NCBI GenBank assembly: GCA_030549335.1
Contig: JAUKPH010000017.1
Span: forward strand, 14,965,501-15,029,500
Length of the DNA stretch: 64,000 nucleotides
From: Pontederia crassipes
Taxonomy: Eukaryota; Streptophyta; Magnoliopsida; Commelinales; Pontederiaceae
Reading direction: 5' to 3'
In this document: positions 23,360 through 34,329 of the stretch, in pieces
Numbering within the stretch: the stretch's first letter is position 1
Layout of the letters: every line of letters starts with the position of its first letter
Notes under the pieces: generated by a model
Databases searched by the model: none
Seen by the model: the letters and a program-made list of their open reading frames with translations, nothing else
What the model was told of the DNA's origin: nothing
Position numbers and translations under genes: made by a program

Positions 23360-23832
23360 TTCACGGGTCGGGTTGGACTCGATCCATGAACAAACCGGAC
23401 CCAACCTGACCAAATTTGGTTGGGTCGGACCCAACCCGACCCAGTTCGGGTCGGGTTGGGTGGTCGGGTTATCTGACCACCCAATTTTATTTTTTTAAAA
23501 TTTTTTCTTACTATTTTTATTTTTATATAATATTAAAAATATTATTTTATATTTATTTTAAATCATAAAAGAAAGTTTTAAACTATTTAATATTATTTCT
23601 GTACTTAAAATATTTTATTTTAATTTTATTTTAAAATTTTAAATCAAATACAAGCTTGAGTTTAAATAAAAAATAAAAAAAATAAAAAAGTAAAAAAGTA
23701 AAAAAATAAAAGAATTGGATCATTCGGGTCGGGTCGGGTCACCTCAGGTTAGAAAAATCCAACTCATACCCTAGTTTGGGTCGGGTCGGGTCGTCGGGTT
23801 CGCGGGTCGACCCGACTCGCTGAACACCCCTA

Positions 23833-23925
23833 ATCGGAATGACCGCTAATTACAAAGAGCGCGAACGTTTCTAAATCGGACGACCGAAACTATTTCGGTC
23901 GACCATTCTAAGTGACGAAGAATGA
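23833..23925 (+). repeat. Tandem array of about 120-bp units, right part
   Basis: Picks up in mid-unit with ATCGGAATGACCGCTAATTA and runs through TAAATCGG (23872) and GGTCGACCATTC before changing at about 23925. It continues the array at 18340-19027. Confidence 0.8.
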
Positions 23926-24081
23926 ACATGAAGGTCACACAATCATCACAAAAATGTGACGATTTTCTTATGAATGATCCTATGACGAATATTATCATCA
24001 CATCGGTTACAAATTTCTTACAAATCTATCGTAAATTATGACAAATTTATTTCATCACAAAAGATCCATCACATGAGCTAT

Positions 24082-25080
24082 TTCTTTATTGGTCGATCCA
24101 TACACGAAAATATCCTTACTGCGCAATAGCTTGCTTGCTCTCTTCGAACTGGAAGGAATCACCATATCCTCATAAAGGCAGACATTGCGAAGGCTTTTGA
24201 CAATGTGTCCTGACAAGCTGTCATTCAAACCTTAACTCTCATGAACTTTCCTTCCACATTCATAAGTTTCCATCCTTCATATGTTATATTAATGCCAGGC
24301 CTTCAATACCTTTAGAATCCATCAGGGACTCCGCAAGGAGACCCCTATCCCCTTATCTTTTTGTCATCGTTTTCGGACCTTCTCATCCATGATTATTGAA
24401 CGAGTCACCATTGGTTGCATTATTCCTTTCAAGCTTGGATATTTTTCACTCAGTCACCTATTATACATTGATGACCTCCTTATCACTATTACGAAGTTAA
24501 ACTTCAAAAGACATAGAGGTTCTCAAAGTCTTTAAACTACTCACAAACTTGCAGATAAACACCAAGAAATCTGAATTCTATTATGCCCTCAATCTCTAGC
24601 CCAGACGAAAATAATGTATTTCCCATATCCTGGCCATTTGCCAAGGAGGTTTTCCTTTTGATTATCTTGTGGTCCCCGTCTCTAACAAATATATATACCC
24701 ATTGCCTCTCAAAAATTCCTTCTTAATCGGCCTCTCGAGAAATTGCAGGCTTATTGGAATTCATGTTATTCGCTATAATCTACATCTCTCTTTATTAAAA
24801 TCAACAAGTTTCAAACTAACATATGTGTTGGGATTATTCTCACATTGTTTGCTAATAGCAGTGATTTTTTTTTTTTTTTGCTTTTGAACAAGGCCCTTCT
24901 TTGGATTTCTCTCAAAATTCTTGATATGCTTTAGCAGATTCAAAGTTCCATGGTTAGCAGCATTGGAAGGTTTTTTGACAATAGTTATAAAAAGCTCTAT
25001 TTTTTCCCTTTTAAAATGAGCCCAAGGATTACAAGGAGGTCAAGATTTGGTTTTCATTTTTTAGTATCTCTTGTTCATTT
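24082..25080 (+). pseudogene. LINE reverse transcriptase, right part
   Basis: Continues the protein broken at 15337. In frame from 24082: FFIGRSIHENILTAQ, a stop, then KADIAKAFDNVS. In shifted frames follow GTPQGDP (near 24330), a YIDDLL-type catalytic motif in the ATTGATGACCTCC region at about 24460, and ICQGGFPFDYL near 24640, the conserved stretch after the polymerase. Several frameshifts and stops make it dead. In life the protein would copy the element's RNA at a nicked chromosomal target. The RNase H or tail and poly(A) end are not clearly seen. Confidence 0.75.
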
Positions 25081-26230
25081 TTGAAGTAATTTCTTATGGT
25101 GGTGGTTGTGGACCTATTGATTGCTGGAATGAAGTCCCTTATAAGCTTGCAGGAGTGAATGCATTTTCAATTTGAGTTTCACTTGTGTTTTGGGTCTGAT
25201 AGTAACTATGAGCCTACAAAAATGATTCCAATCTGACTCCCTTGTAAACTTGTGTTTTATAGGTGGACATCTCATAAATATTCATCATTCTAGCATGGAT
25301 CATAGCAATGATCACATTGACAATGTACAAATCCAAAAATAAACCTCTTAAGAGAATGCTTAGTCACATAATCTTGATAATCAAAGATAAAACATTTAAA
25401 GCATATTCATGTTCAACAATACATTTCGAATTCAAAATACACTGGAGTGACATAACTATAAGAGCAACATCACATGGGACTTGATTAAGATCTTAATGGC
25501 CCAATGACAATTTCTTATTTAACATACAAGAAGGATAAACTAATTAAAATTTATCTCTAAATTATGTTCTATTGCAGATTTCTTACCCAATGATTAGTAT
25601 AAATATATGGATGATACGATTTATATTAAAGCTAGTAGAATTTGTTGTTGTTGAGTCCAAATAGCTCTTTAGGCATTTCAACAAACACTTGGACCCAATC
25701 ACAAGGATAAAAAACATGCAATCAGAACTGTCGTTGATCTAGTATGTCCTTACTCATCGAAGTACGTTCATTGAGCATCAGAACAAGACAAACAATAGTA
25801 CATCAAATGAGTTCATGTACAAGGCAAGATTTAACAGTGCCTACAATGCGACTACTGATGAGGATTATGGTTATACGGATTGATCCTAGTGTACAATCAC
25901 AATATTTGTAGGAATGACATTGGACAGTGACGATTGAATCTCGATTTGATGAGGTTTGAGACATATCATGAAAATCTATAATGATTTCAATTAATCCAAG
26001 GTGATCCAGGAATCCTCCTACCTTATTATTGTTGGAAAGTCCTATTATTGTTTTTGTATTCTCCATTTTCAGATCCTCCTTTCCCTCTCCTCTTCTCTGG
26101 TGGTCTCGGATGGTCCAACGACGTAGGGATCAGTTCATGCTGCTATTGGCATGATGAAAATGAGGAGAAAACAACCGATAAGAACATTGATAAGAAAAGA
26201 AAAATTAAGAATAAGAGATCTGATGATAGC
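25081..26230. other. AT-rich spacer, nothing recognised
   Basis: Possible 3' remains of the LINE in the first part; otherwise no repeat pair, RNA gene or coding signal that I can support. Confidence 0.3.
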
Positions 26231-28105
26231 TGCGATGCATGCATTTTACAACATATAATTAGACTTGCATTTATGCTTGTTTTAAGTAATTTACTCATGG
26301 CATGCATCTATTTTTCATTTATTTTTTAAAATTATTGGAAGTAGCAATCTACCTCTAGTTGGTATCTTTTATGGGAATTATCAATGAAAAATGACTAACA
26401 AAGAAGAATAACCCAAAATGAAGTCAAATCAGCTTTCAAAAATACAAATTTCACTCTCACAGCTCTGGCAGTACCGCTCGGCGAAGAGACTATGATTAAA
26501 CGGGTCGTTAAGTACTTATCACGGCCGTGAAGATTGTGCCAACTACTGTAGTTCATGGATCAAGCATCACATATTTCCACAGAAGAGAACTTACGGATTG
26601 TGACATATTTCTCATGGCCATTAAAGTAGAAATTCATGGACCACGCAAGTTTCACGACTCCTCCAGTGATTTGAAAAAGGGAAAATCATCACAAGCCATG
26701 AAACAATAATAATAGAGCTCACATGAAGGTTACATATGCATAAATCGAGTTTCACAGGCTGTTAATATAATACTATGGCCGTGAAGTTTCCAGAAGTCGT
26801 GCATTTGAACCAGAAAAGCTCGATTCACGGTCGTGAAATACTTGTCACGTCCCGTGACGAATGTAGAGAACTCCGACTTCCACTCTATTTGAGCTGTGAA
26901 GACCTATTAAGGGGCGTGACAAATACAGAGTTTGACCTACAATGTATTTTCGGAAGAATTATCAATGCACAAGGACTCCAACTCTTACCATATTTTCGAG
27001 GGATTAAATGGAAATCAATTGCGCCAGAAATTTTAGAGTTTTACAAGGCAGAATATTCAGAATCAATAGAACTCCAAATTTACCTTATTTTACAATGAAA
27101 AAAAAATTGTTTCTTCTAAAACTGCATGAAGACCTTAGCCTCTATAAAAAGGGACGTCTATCAGCTAGAAACAATTATACTAGGGCCTGCAATCAAAGTT
27201 TTCAAGCCAAAAAATGAAGGAGCATTTCTGTAGAACAAAGGAGAAGGCTTCTGCGCATCGTACTAGAGAGAGGATTGTGCGATGGTTCATCGTTGTTTAT
27301 GAAGTGTACTCCTTATTCTACATATTGTTAGGCCAATATTTTATATTTTCATGTTTTATCTATCTATCTTAGTACTATGGATTATTAGTTTTAATTTTAC
27401 CTTTCTATTTTAGTTGCAAAAGTTTTAGTGTAAGAACAATTTCTAAATTCTTGAATTCCTGTTAATTGAATAATAGTTAGTTTAGTCTTTATGAACATGG
27501 TTGTATGCTTAATGCTTTTATTCAGATTTTAATGATTTTTGGGTTGATTATCAACTGGGTAGTGTAATCAATTCCTAATTCCAATTTTTCTATTGAAATT
27601 GATTAAACTTTTATGTGGAAACAATGCATGTCATAGTCTAATAGAACTAAGTGGAATATTAGATTGTGTGATCTGTTTGATTGACCTAGGCAGACGATTA
27701 AGAAGTTTAGAAATTACAACACATAGCATCTTAATTTCAATGTAATTGGGAGTATATCCGGGCGAAATATTTTTAGATTATTATTGTCTTAAGATAATTG
27801 ATTTACTCGGTTAGGGAGATCATATCTTCGATGTTCCTAATCCATCTAAAGACTGAATTCAGATTTATTTTTACAATCAATTTTACAAAAGTTATAGATT
27901 GTTCTAATCATTATAGATCATCTAAGGACCTATGCATCATAGTTTCAGACTTTTATCTTTCTGTAATTTTATTTTTTGTAACTCTTTTTTACCCAAATCT
28001 ATGTTGTCTTCTATTAGCCTCTGAAATTAGTTTAGCTAAGTAAGTTAATTACTTGTGGGTTCGACACTCTACTCATTGCACTTTATTACTTGAGCGACTA
28101 GTGCA
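26231..28105 (+). mobile_element. LTR of the second family (probable gypsy), copy 2
   Basis: Homologous along its length to 5797-7434. It starts around TGCGATGCATGCATTTTACA and ends GGGTTCGACACTC...GACTAGTGCA. Internally it carries CACGTCCCGTGACG-type phrases and a TATAAAAAGG box near 27144, a plausible LTR promoter. No matching partner or polymerase lies beside it in the window. Confidence 0.6.
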
Positions 28106-29918
28106 TAAGGTCGACTAGTGCACTTTTTTACTTTATTACTAAGTAAGTTAAATTATCAATTCTTGCATAAGGTCATCGTCGATCCCAACCTTCATGGTTC
28201 CTTCCTCCACTTGCATGCCTTAGTCCCTGATCATAACCAACAGTGTCATTTTTGTGCTCAAGTGGAAAGGGGAGAGCCAAGTTGCGAAGAAGCATATGTG
28301 CACAAGTTGCAAAGCATCATTTGGGATTTTCTCCTAATACTAGGGCTAATGACGAAGAGGCCACCCGAGTAGGAGAAAGGTTGTTTCGAAAGGTGAGGAT
28401 TGAGGAGAGGAGAGGTCACCGATGGGTGATGGATGAGTTGGCGAGGATTGAGACAATGGAGATGTCGTCGAAGATCGTAAAATTGTGGGACAAAAATTAA
28501 GATATTATTAAGATCTTACACGTAAGATCAAGATTGGTAAGAGATAGTAGGATTGTAAAAACATAAGATCTACATTGAGATCTTGACAACCTTGATCATG
28601 ATTAGTGCTATGTTTATCATTTTAATTTTATTGATCTAAGAAAGAAAATGACACATGCAACTAACTTTGAACAATATTTTATCTTCAATCATTTATGCGT
28701 TAATAAGTTAGATGCAAAACATTTAATTGAAAAAAATAAAATTTGTACAATGCTTACTTAATTTATTATACAAAATGATATGATAGAATTTCACATTCTA
28801 GCTAAGTGCGCTTATAGACATATTTACTTCATTTCTTAGAATAATATTCTCATAGTATGTGTACATATGATTACCATGTTCAAATGATAATATTAAATGG
28901 GTCCATGAATTATTGTTTCACACTTGACTTACAATCACAATATGATTTTATGTAACTTGTGGCATTTGAAATGGGTACTATATTTGTGTAATCTTGTGAA
29001 GTATGTATGAATAGATTTAAAAATGAAATGTTTATGTCATACTGTGCAATGTGTCAAATTTTTAGTATAATATACATGAATTTTGTATGTTAGTTGCAAT
29101 CTTAATATTTGAAATTCACTATATGATGCCTATGGTTTTAAACATGGAAAAAAGCATACTTTTTTTAATCTTAGTGAATGATAAATGAGCTTACGTGGTT
29201 GAAGATCATTTATCACATTCTTACTTTCATGGCATAAGTTTTGAAAATTCTTGGAATGTTAGAAGCAAGAACTTTGAAATTTTGTATCCTATAAATCCTT
29301 GTCATTTTAAGATATCACGTCTTGTCCTTATATTTGGCTTCATGTTTGTGATTATCATTTTGATTTGGAAAAGCAAATTGCATATGAAAATATGTGCGCA
29401 AAGTTTGTTACACGTGAATTATGATTGCTCGTCTACAAGAGAATTATTATATTTATGACATGCACCTTTGAAAATTTTTTTAATATAATCTAATTTGGTA
29501 TAAATGCATCTTCAGATTCTTGATAAATCATTTTGATATATAAGGATGATCTTTAAAAAATATTTCATAAGTCATTTAATTGTCAAACTCTATACTTATG
29601 CACATATTTGAAAAGAACCCTAATGTTAAAGAAGTCATTTTCAACTTGCTATATATATATATATTATATAAAATTAATTTTGAAACTTATCTTTGTGAAT
29701 TATTGACATGACTCTTACCTTTTGAAGTTTAAAGTTATCATGTAATTAATGAAAATTCTTGGTCATCATTCATAACTTTAAAAACTTATCTTTTGGCCTT
29801 AAAAATATCACATCAAAAGAAACTTGACTAATTTTTAGTGGTTTTTAATGTAAATTGACCACAATATAGAGAAACAAAAATCAGACATGGATGAAGATTA
29901 ATGGATATAAATAGTAGG
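28106..29918. other. AT-rich spacer with one unrecognised short frame
   Basis: A plus-strand frame at 28243-28500 would give 85 basic residues ending in VKLWDKN; it lies just after the LTR and could be a scrap of an element's leader or gag. No homology is recognised. The rest is AT-rich with a short TA run near 29651. Confidence 0.3.
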
Positions 29919-31080
29919 CGTAGGATCCCAAAGGGCACCAAAAAGGGGGTGAATTGGTGTTTTTTTTTAAAAATATTGATTTCACAATAACACGTTGTGG
30001 AAGCTTAAATCCAATTCAACAATCAGCACAAATCAGATCATGTCAAACAATATGAGAGGGAGAGAGAGAAAATTCAATCACAATGCACGCGATGGTTATT
30101 GACAAAATTCGGCCACATCTTGATCTACGTCCCCGCTCCGACTTCTCGACCCCGAGACCGTCGAAGATTCCACTAGAATCTTTTTTTTTGTTTCAAATGG
30201 GGCAAGGAAGAAAAACCCTTTACATCACCGCCTTTTCTCTGTTTCAAGAAACACCTCTGCTCCAATGAAGCTAATATATTTCTCTCGCTCAAGAGATAAG
30301 ATTTTGAACTTTTTTTACACAGGAACTCTCTCAGTATTTTTTTAAATAAAATGTTTCTCTCTTTTATAATGCTAAGCTCACAAGAGGAGAAGAGAGAAAG
30401 AAGAGAAAAATTAAAATGAAAACTTTAAGGAATGATCTCTTTTGATAACTTGAAGTTTTTTTTCAAAGTTTGGATGGATGTCTTTGCTTTTGACTTTGGC
30501 ACTCCTTTTATAGGTTTCAGCAAATGAGAAATTCATCCAAAAATTATTCCATAAATTTCTCTTTCAAAATTGATTGTTACTGTTCATTTGACTCGAAGGC
30601 CATTTGACCACACATATGGATCGGTCGACCGGTACACTTTCTTTTATGAAAAAAATATGACCGTTGGTGAATTCTGCACTGTCCGGTCGACCTAGTCTCA
30701 ACATAATATTTGTCAAAATTGGACATTTTCTGCAATGATCGGTCAACCTGTGTTTTGGACCGATCGATCGGTGTTTCGGACTAGTCGACCTGTGTTCCAA
30801 CCGGTAGGTCAACCGCCCTGCACTATTTTAAGTATAACATTTTGTACAATTATCTAAATGAGATGATTTTTTATTCTATGGAAAGCTAATAGGATTCTCT
30901 ACAACTTTAATATTTATGATTCATCTAAAGTCTAATAGGATCATAGTTAATTGTTTAATCAAAGTGTAGTGCATAAAGTTGTCTATTTTTTTCAAACTTT
31001 TTCAGCATTTTAACTTTAATCTTTCGAGATTTGTATCATCAAAATATAATTTTATATGTCATTAAAACTTAGATCCAACA
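29919..31080 (-). mobile_element. 3' LTR of the 29919-34329 element
   Basis: Aligns with 33120-34329, including ACACGTTGTGGAAGCTTAA, the GAGA tract near 30055, and the ATCCAACA end. GGTCGACC-like palindromes lie at 30600-30815. Confidence 0.8.
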
Positions 31081-31699
31081 ATCTCCCCTTTTTTTATGAA
31101 AACAAATCGAAAAATATGAAAAATGTATAAGTTACAAAAAAGTTGTAAAATAGGTTGTAAAATCAATTTTACTCCCCTAACATTTAACTTTCATATAACG
31201 TGATATTCAGATCATATTTCTCTTCCTTTTGTTTCATCAAAAAGAATAATTTGTATATGAGGAAATAACTCCCTCTAAATTTATGATTATTTTATAATGA
31301 CGAAATGAAAACAATTTGATGAAGGCCAAAAAGAATATATTAATAATCAAAATATGACAGAAAACTTTAATACAACAATAATATTCATGATATGTCAAAA
31401 TAAAGTTTTGTATGCTCCCCCTATCACTATTATCAATTTTATATGTTCTTTTTTTTCAAAGAAATAGTAATTTTAAATTTGTGAGTGAAATCAAAGATAG
31501 ATGATACTTTTACTATAACCTTTGTGCCTTTACATTTCCAATTCCTCCTTTGCTTTACATGTGAGGCACACTTGAAAAAAAATCACCCAAACTTCTTTGG
31601 ATCCAATTTCGTTAGTCAAAGTTTCTTTTGGAACTCATATTATCCAATGTTGTAAAGATTTTCTTAATTTGCATTGATAAGCATAATGGTCATAAAATC

Positions 31700-33030
31700 C
31701 GCGTGCAAAACATGTAATATGTGATTTTCTATCATAGGAATGATTAAATTTCTAATAAGAGTATTTATGTCCAAAGTGATTCATAAGATTATTTTTCGTT
31801 ATTTGAGAAATAGTCTTATTTTGTGTATTTTTCAAAAAAGTATTTCTTTGCTTTACCTTCTCTACAGAACATGCTAGTTTTACTAATTCACAAGCATGTG
31901 TTATTTTGAAAGTATCAATTTTATTTTTCAGGTTTCATTTTCCACAGAATATGCATCATTTTCTTCTTTTAATTATGTATTAATTTTTCATTTTTCTCTT
32001 TAATTGAAAAACATCTTTTTATAAGAGAGGAAAGTTCTTTATTCACATCTAAAGAAATATTTTCTTCGAAAAAACTCGATGAGTCATCATTTGAGTTTGA
32101 GGGACTAGAACTTACCTCATCGTTGTGTGTCATTAGGCATAGATATGCTTCGTCATTAGAAAAACTTGATGAGTCACTTACTCTTCATATTTTTTCTTTT
32201 TCTTTTTTCGGGATGTCTTTTCTTTGTATGATCTTCTTGTTGGCTTCTCATTCTTCTCTTTCTTCTTTACCAACTTGAGATACTTGCCTAATTTTCTTGT
32301 GTAGCGGACGAGTTTCTTTTCGTCCACTTCGTTTTCACTTGAGTCTTCTTCTTTTGGATTTTTTATCAATGCCAATGTTTTCTTCTTGAGGTTTTTTTTC
32401 TTCTTGATCTTCTTAAATTGAGATCTCATACGTTAGAAATGAACCAATTAGATCATCGAAATCCAATTTGTTAAAATGTTTTTCTTCAATCACGGTCCTC
32501 TTCGTATGCCATTTTGAGGAGAGAGATCTGAGAATCTTTTTCACTTTTTCGGATTTAGTTCTTGATCGCCCAAGGAAGGTAAGCCATTTAAAATATCATT
32601 AAACTGAGCAACCATATCATTTATGGATTCATTATCATGCATTTTGAAAGAATCATATTGATGGTTTAAAATATTCAATCTAGATTATTTAACTTTGTCG
32701 GTTCTTTTATAAGTAGTGATGAGCTTTTCTCAAATCTCGGTTGCAGATTCACAACTTGAATTCTGATTAAACTCCATTGAATCCAAAGTATAATAAAAAA
32801 AATATTTTTGACTTTCTAATCAAGTTTTGAAAAAATCTTTTCTCTTTCTTTAGAATCTATAGTTAACTTTTTATGAAGATAATAACATTTTTCAACTATG
32901 TCTCACATATCGATATCAATAGAACAAATATATACTTGGATTCTAATTTTTCAAAAAGCAAAATTTGATGCATTTAAAAGGGGAGGACGACTAATTGATT
33001 GTCCTTCGACAAAATTAAACTGCTTGATAC
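31700..33030 (-). pseudogene. Decayed gag (UBN2-like) of the 29919-34329 element
   Basis: Same order as in the first element. From about 33010 a minus frame reads through an EGQSI-like start. A lysine-rich stretch at 32178-32429 (LVRYTRKLGKYLKLVKKK) precedes an acidic-serine part, and a cysteine/histidine knuckle remnant lies near 31700. Breaks and frame changes prevent a full product. No polymerase follows. Confidence 0.55.
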
Positions 33031-33119
33031 CATAGCTCTTAAAGATTGTTAAATCTTAAAACGAGTAAATCTTAAAACGATTTGACCTTAAAACGAGAGC
33101 AACCCGCTCTGATAGCAAT

Positions 33120-34329
33120 TGTAGGATTCCAAAGAGCACTAAGAGAGGGGGGGGGGTGAATTGGTGTTTTTTAAAAAAAATATCGATTTCATAATAACAT
33201 GTTGCGGAAGCTTAAAATCAATTCAACAATCAACACAAATTAGATCACATTAAACAATATGAGAGGGAGAGAGAGAGAGAAAATTCAATCACAATGCACG
33301 CGGTGGTTGTTGAAGAGGTTCGGCTACACCTTGGCCTTACGTCTCCGCTCCGACTTCTCGATCTCGAGACCGTCGGAGATTCCACTAGAATCTCTTCCTT
33401 CGTTCCAAATGAGGTAAGAAAGAAAAGCCCTTTACACCACCGCTTTTTCTTCGCTTCGAGAGGTAAAACACACTTCTCCTCCAATGAAGCTAATCTATTT
33501 CTCTCGCTCAAGAGGTAAGATTTTGAACCTCTTCTACACATGAGCTCTCTTAGTATTTTTCTAAATAAAATGATTCTCTTTTATAATGCTAAGCTCACAA
33601 GAGGAGAAGAGAGAAATAAGAGAAAAATGAAAATGAAAACTTCAAGGAATGATCTCTTTTGATAACTTGAAGTTTTTTTTCAAAGTTTGGATGGATGTTC
33701 TTTTGGCTTTAACACTCCTTTTTTAGGTTTTAGCAAGTGAGAAAGTCATCCAAAAATCGTTACACAATTTTCTCCTTCAAAATTGACTGTTATCGTTCAT
33801 TTGACTCGGAGGCCGATCGACCGCACATATGGACCGGTCGACCAGTACACTTTCTTTTATGAAAAAATATGACAGTTGACGAATTCTGCACTATCCGATC
33901 AACCTACGCTCCGGACCGGTCGACCGTTATCTCGACCGATATAGTCTCGACATTCTATTTGTTAAAATTAGACATTTTATGCACTGATCAGTCGACCTGT
34001 GTTTCAGACCAGTCGACCGATGTTCCGGACTGGTTGACCTGTGTTCCAGCCAGCAGATCGACTGCCCTACACTATTTTGAGCATAATGTTTGGCGTAGTT
34101 ATCCAAATGAGATGATTTTTTGTTCTATGAAAACTAACAGAATTCTCTACAACTTTGATATTTATGATTCATCCAAAATATAATAGAATTATAGTTAATT
34201 ATTTAATCAAATTGTAGTGCATAAAATTATTCCTTTTTCTTTAAACATTTTCAACATTTTAACTTTAATCTTTCGAGGTTTGTATCATTAAAATATAATT
34301 TTATATGTCATTAAAACTTAGATCCAACA
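33120..34329 (-). mobile_element. 5' LTR of the 29919-34329 element
   Basis: About 1.21 kb. Plus strand starts TGTAGGATTCC and ends ATCCAACA. A G-run of about ten lies at 33146-33157. GGTCGACC-like palindromes lie at 33810-34065. Confidence 0.8.

Larger units (their letters stand above)
19028..23832. mobile_element. hAT-type MITE, copy 2, interrupted by an LTR element
   Basis: Begins TAGGGGTGTTCA at 19028 and ends TGAACACCCCTA at 23832. Flanking 8-bp sequences are ACCAGAAT (19020-19027) and ATCGGAAT (23833-23840), six of eight identical, which fits an hAT target duplication made inside one unit of the tandem array. Without the LTR element it would be about 480 bp. Its body has the same GGGTCGGGT arms as the copy at 7611-8021. 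Confidence 0.8.
15338..24081. mobile_element. Large nested insertion splitting a LINE (probable CACTA-like DNA transposon)
   Basis: Defined by the LINE protein: QTG ends at 15337 and FFIGRSIHENI starts at 24082, which gives the exact family pattern when joined. The left edge reads ACTACAAAAAAATAAG, like a CACTA end; the right edge (GAGCTATTTC) is weaker and no 3-bp target duplication is clear. Short TTGTGAC/GTCACAA motifs in both orientations crowd 15384-15810, 17090-17420 and 23935-24080, like transposase-binding subterminal repeats. Minus-strand pieces at 16200-17075 may be relics of a plant transposase tail but I cannot prove it. Confidence 0.5.
29919..34329 (-). mobile_element. Complete gag-only copia-type element (sibling of 1-4337)
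   Basis: Two LTRs (29919-31080 and 33120-34329) enclose about 2.0 kb. Flanks are GTAGG on the left and CTAGG on the right, a 5-bp target duplication with one change. On the minus strand the interior begins after the right LTR with a worn initiator-tRNA site (TTGCTATCAGAGC) and ends with a purine tract before TGTTGGATC. The outer end at 29919 has changed from TG to CG. There is no room or signal for pol. Confidence 0.8.
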
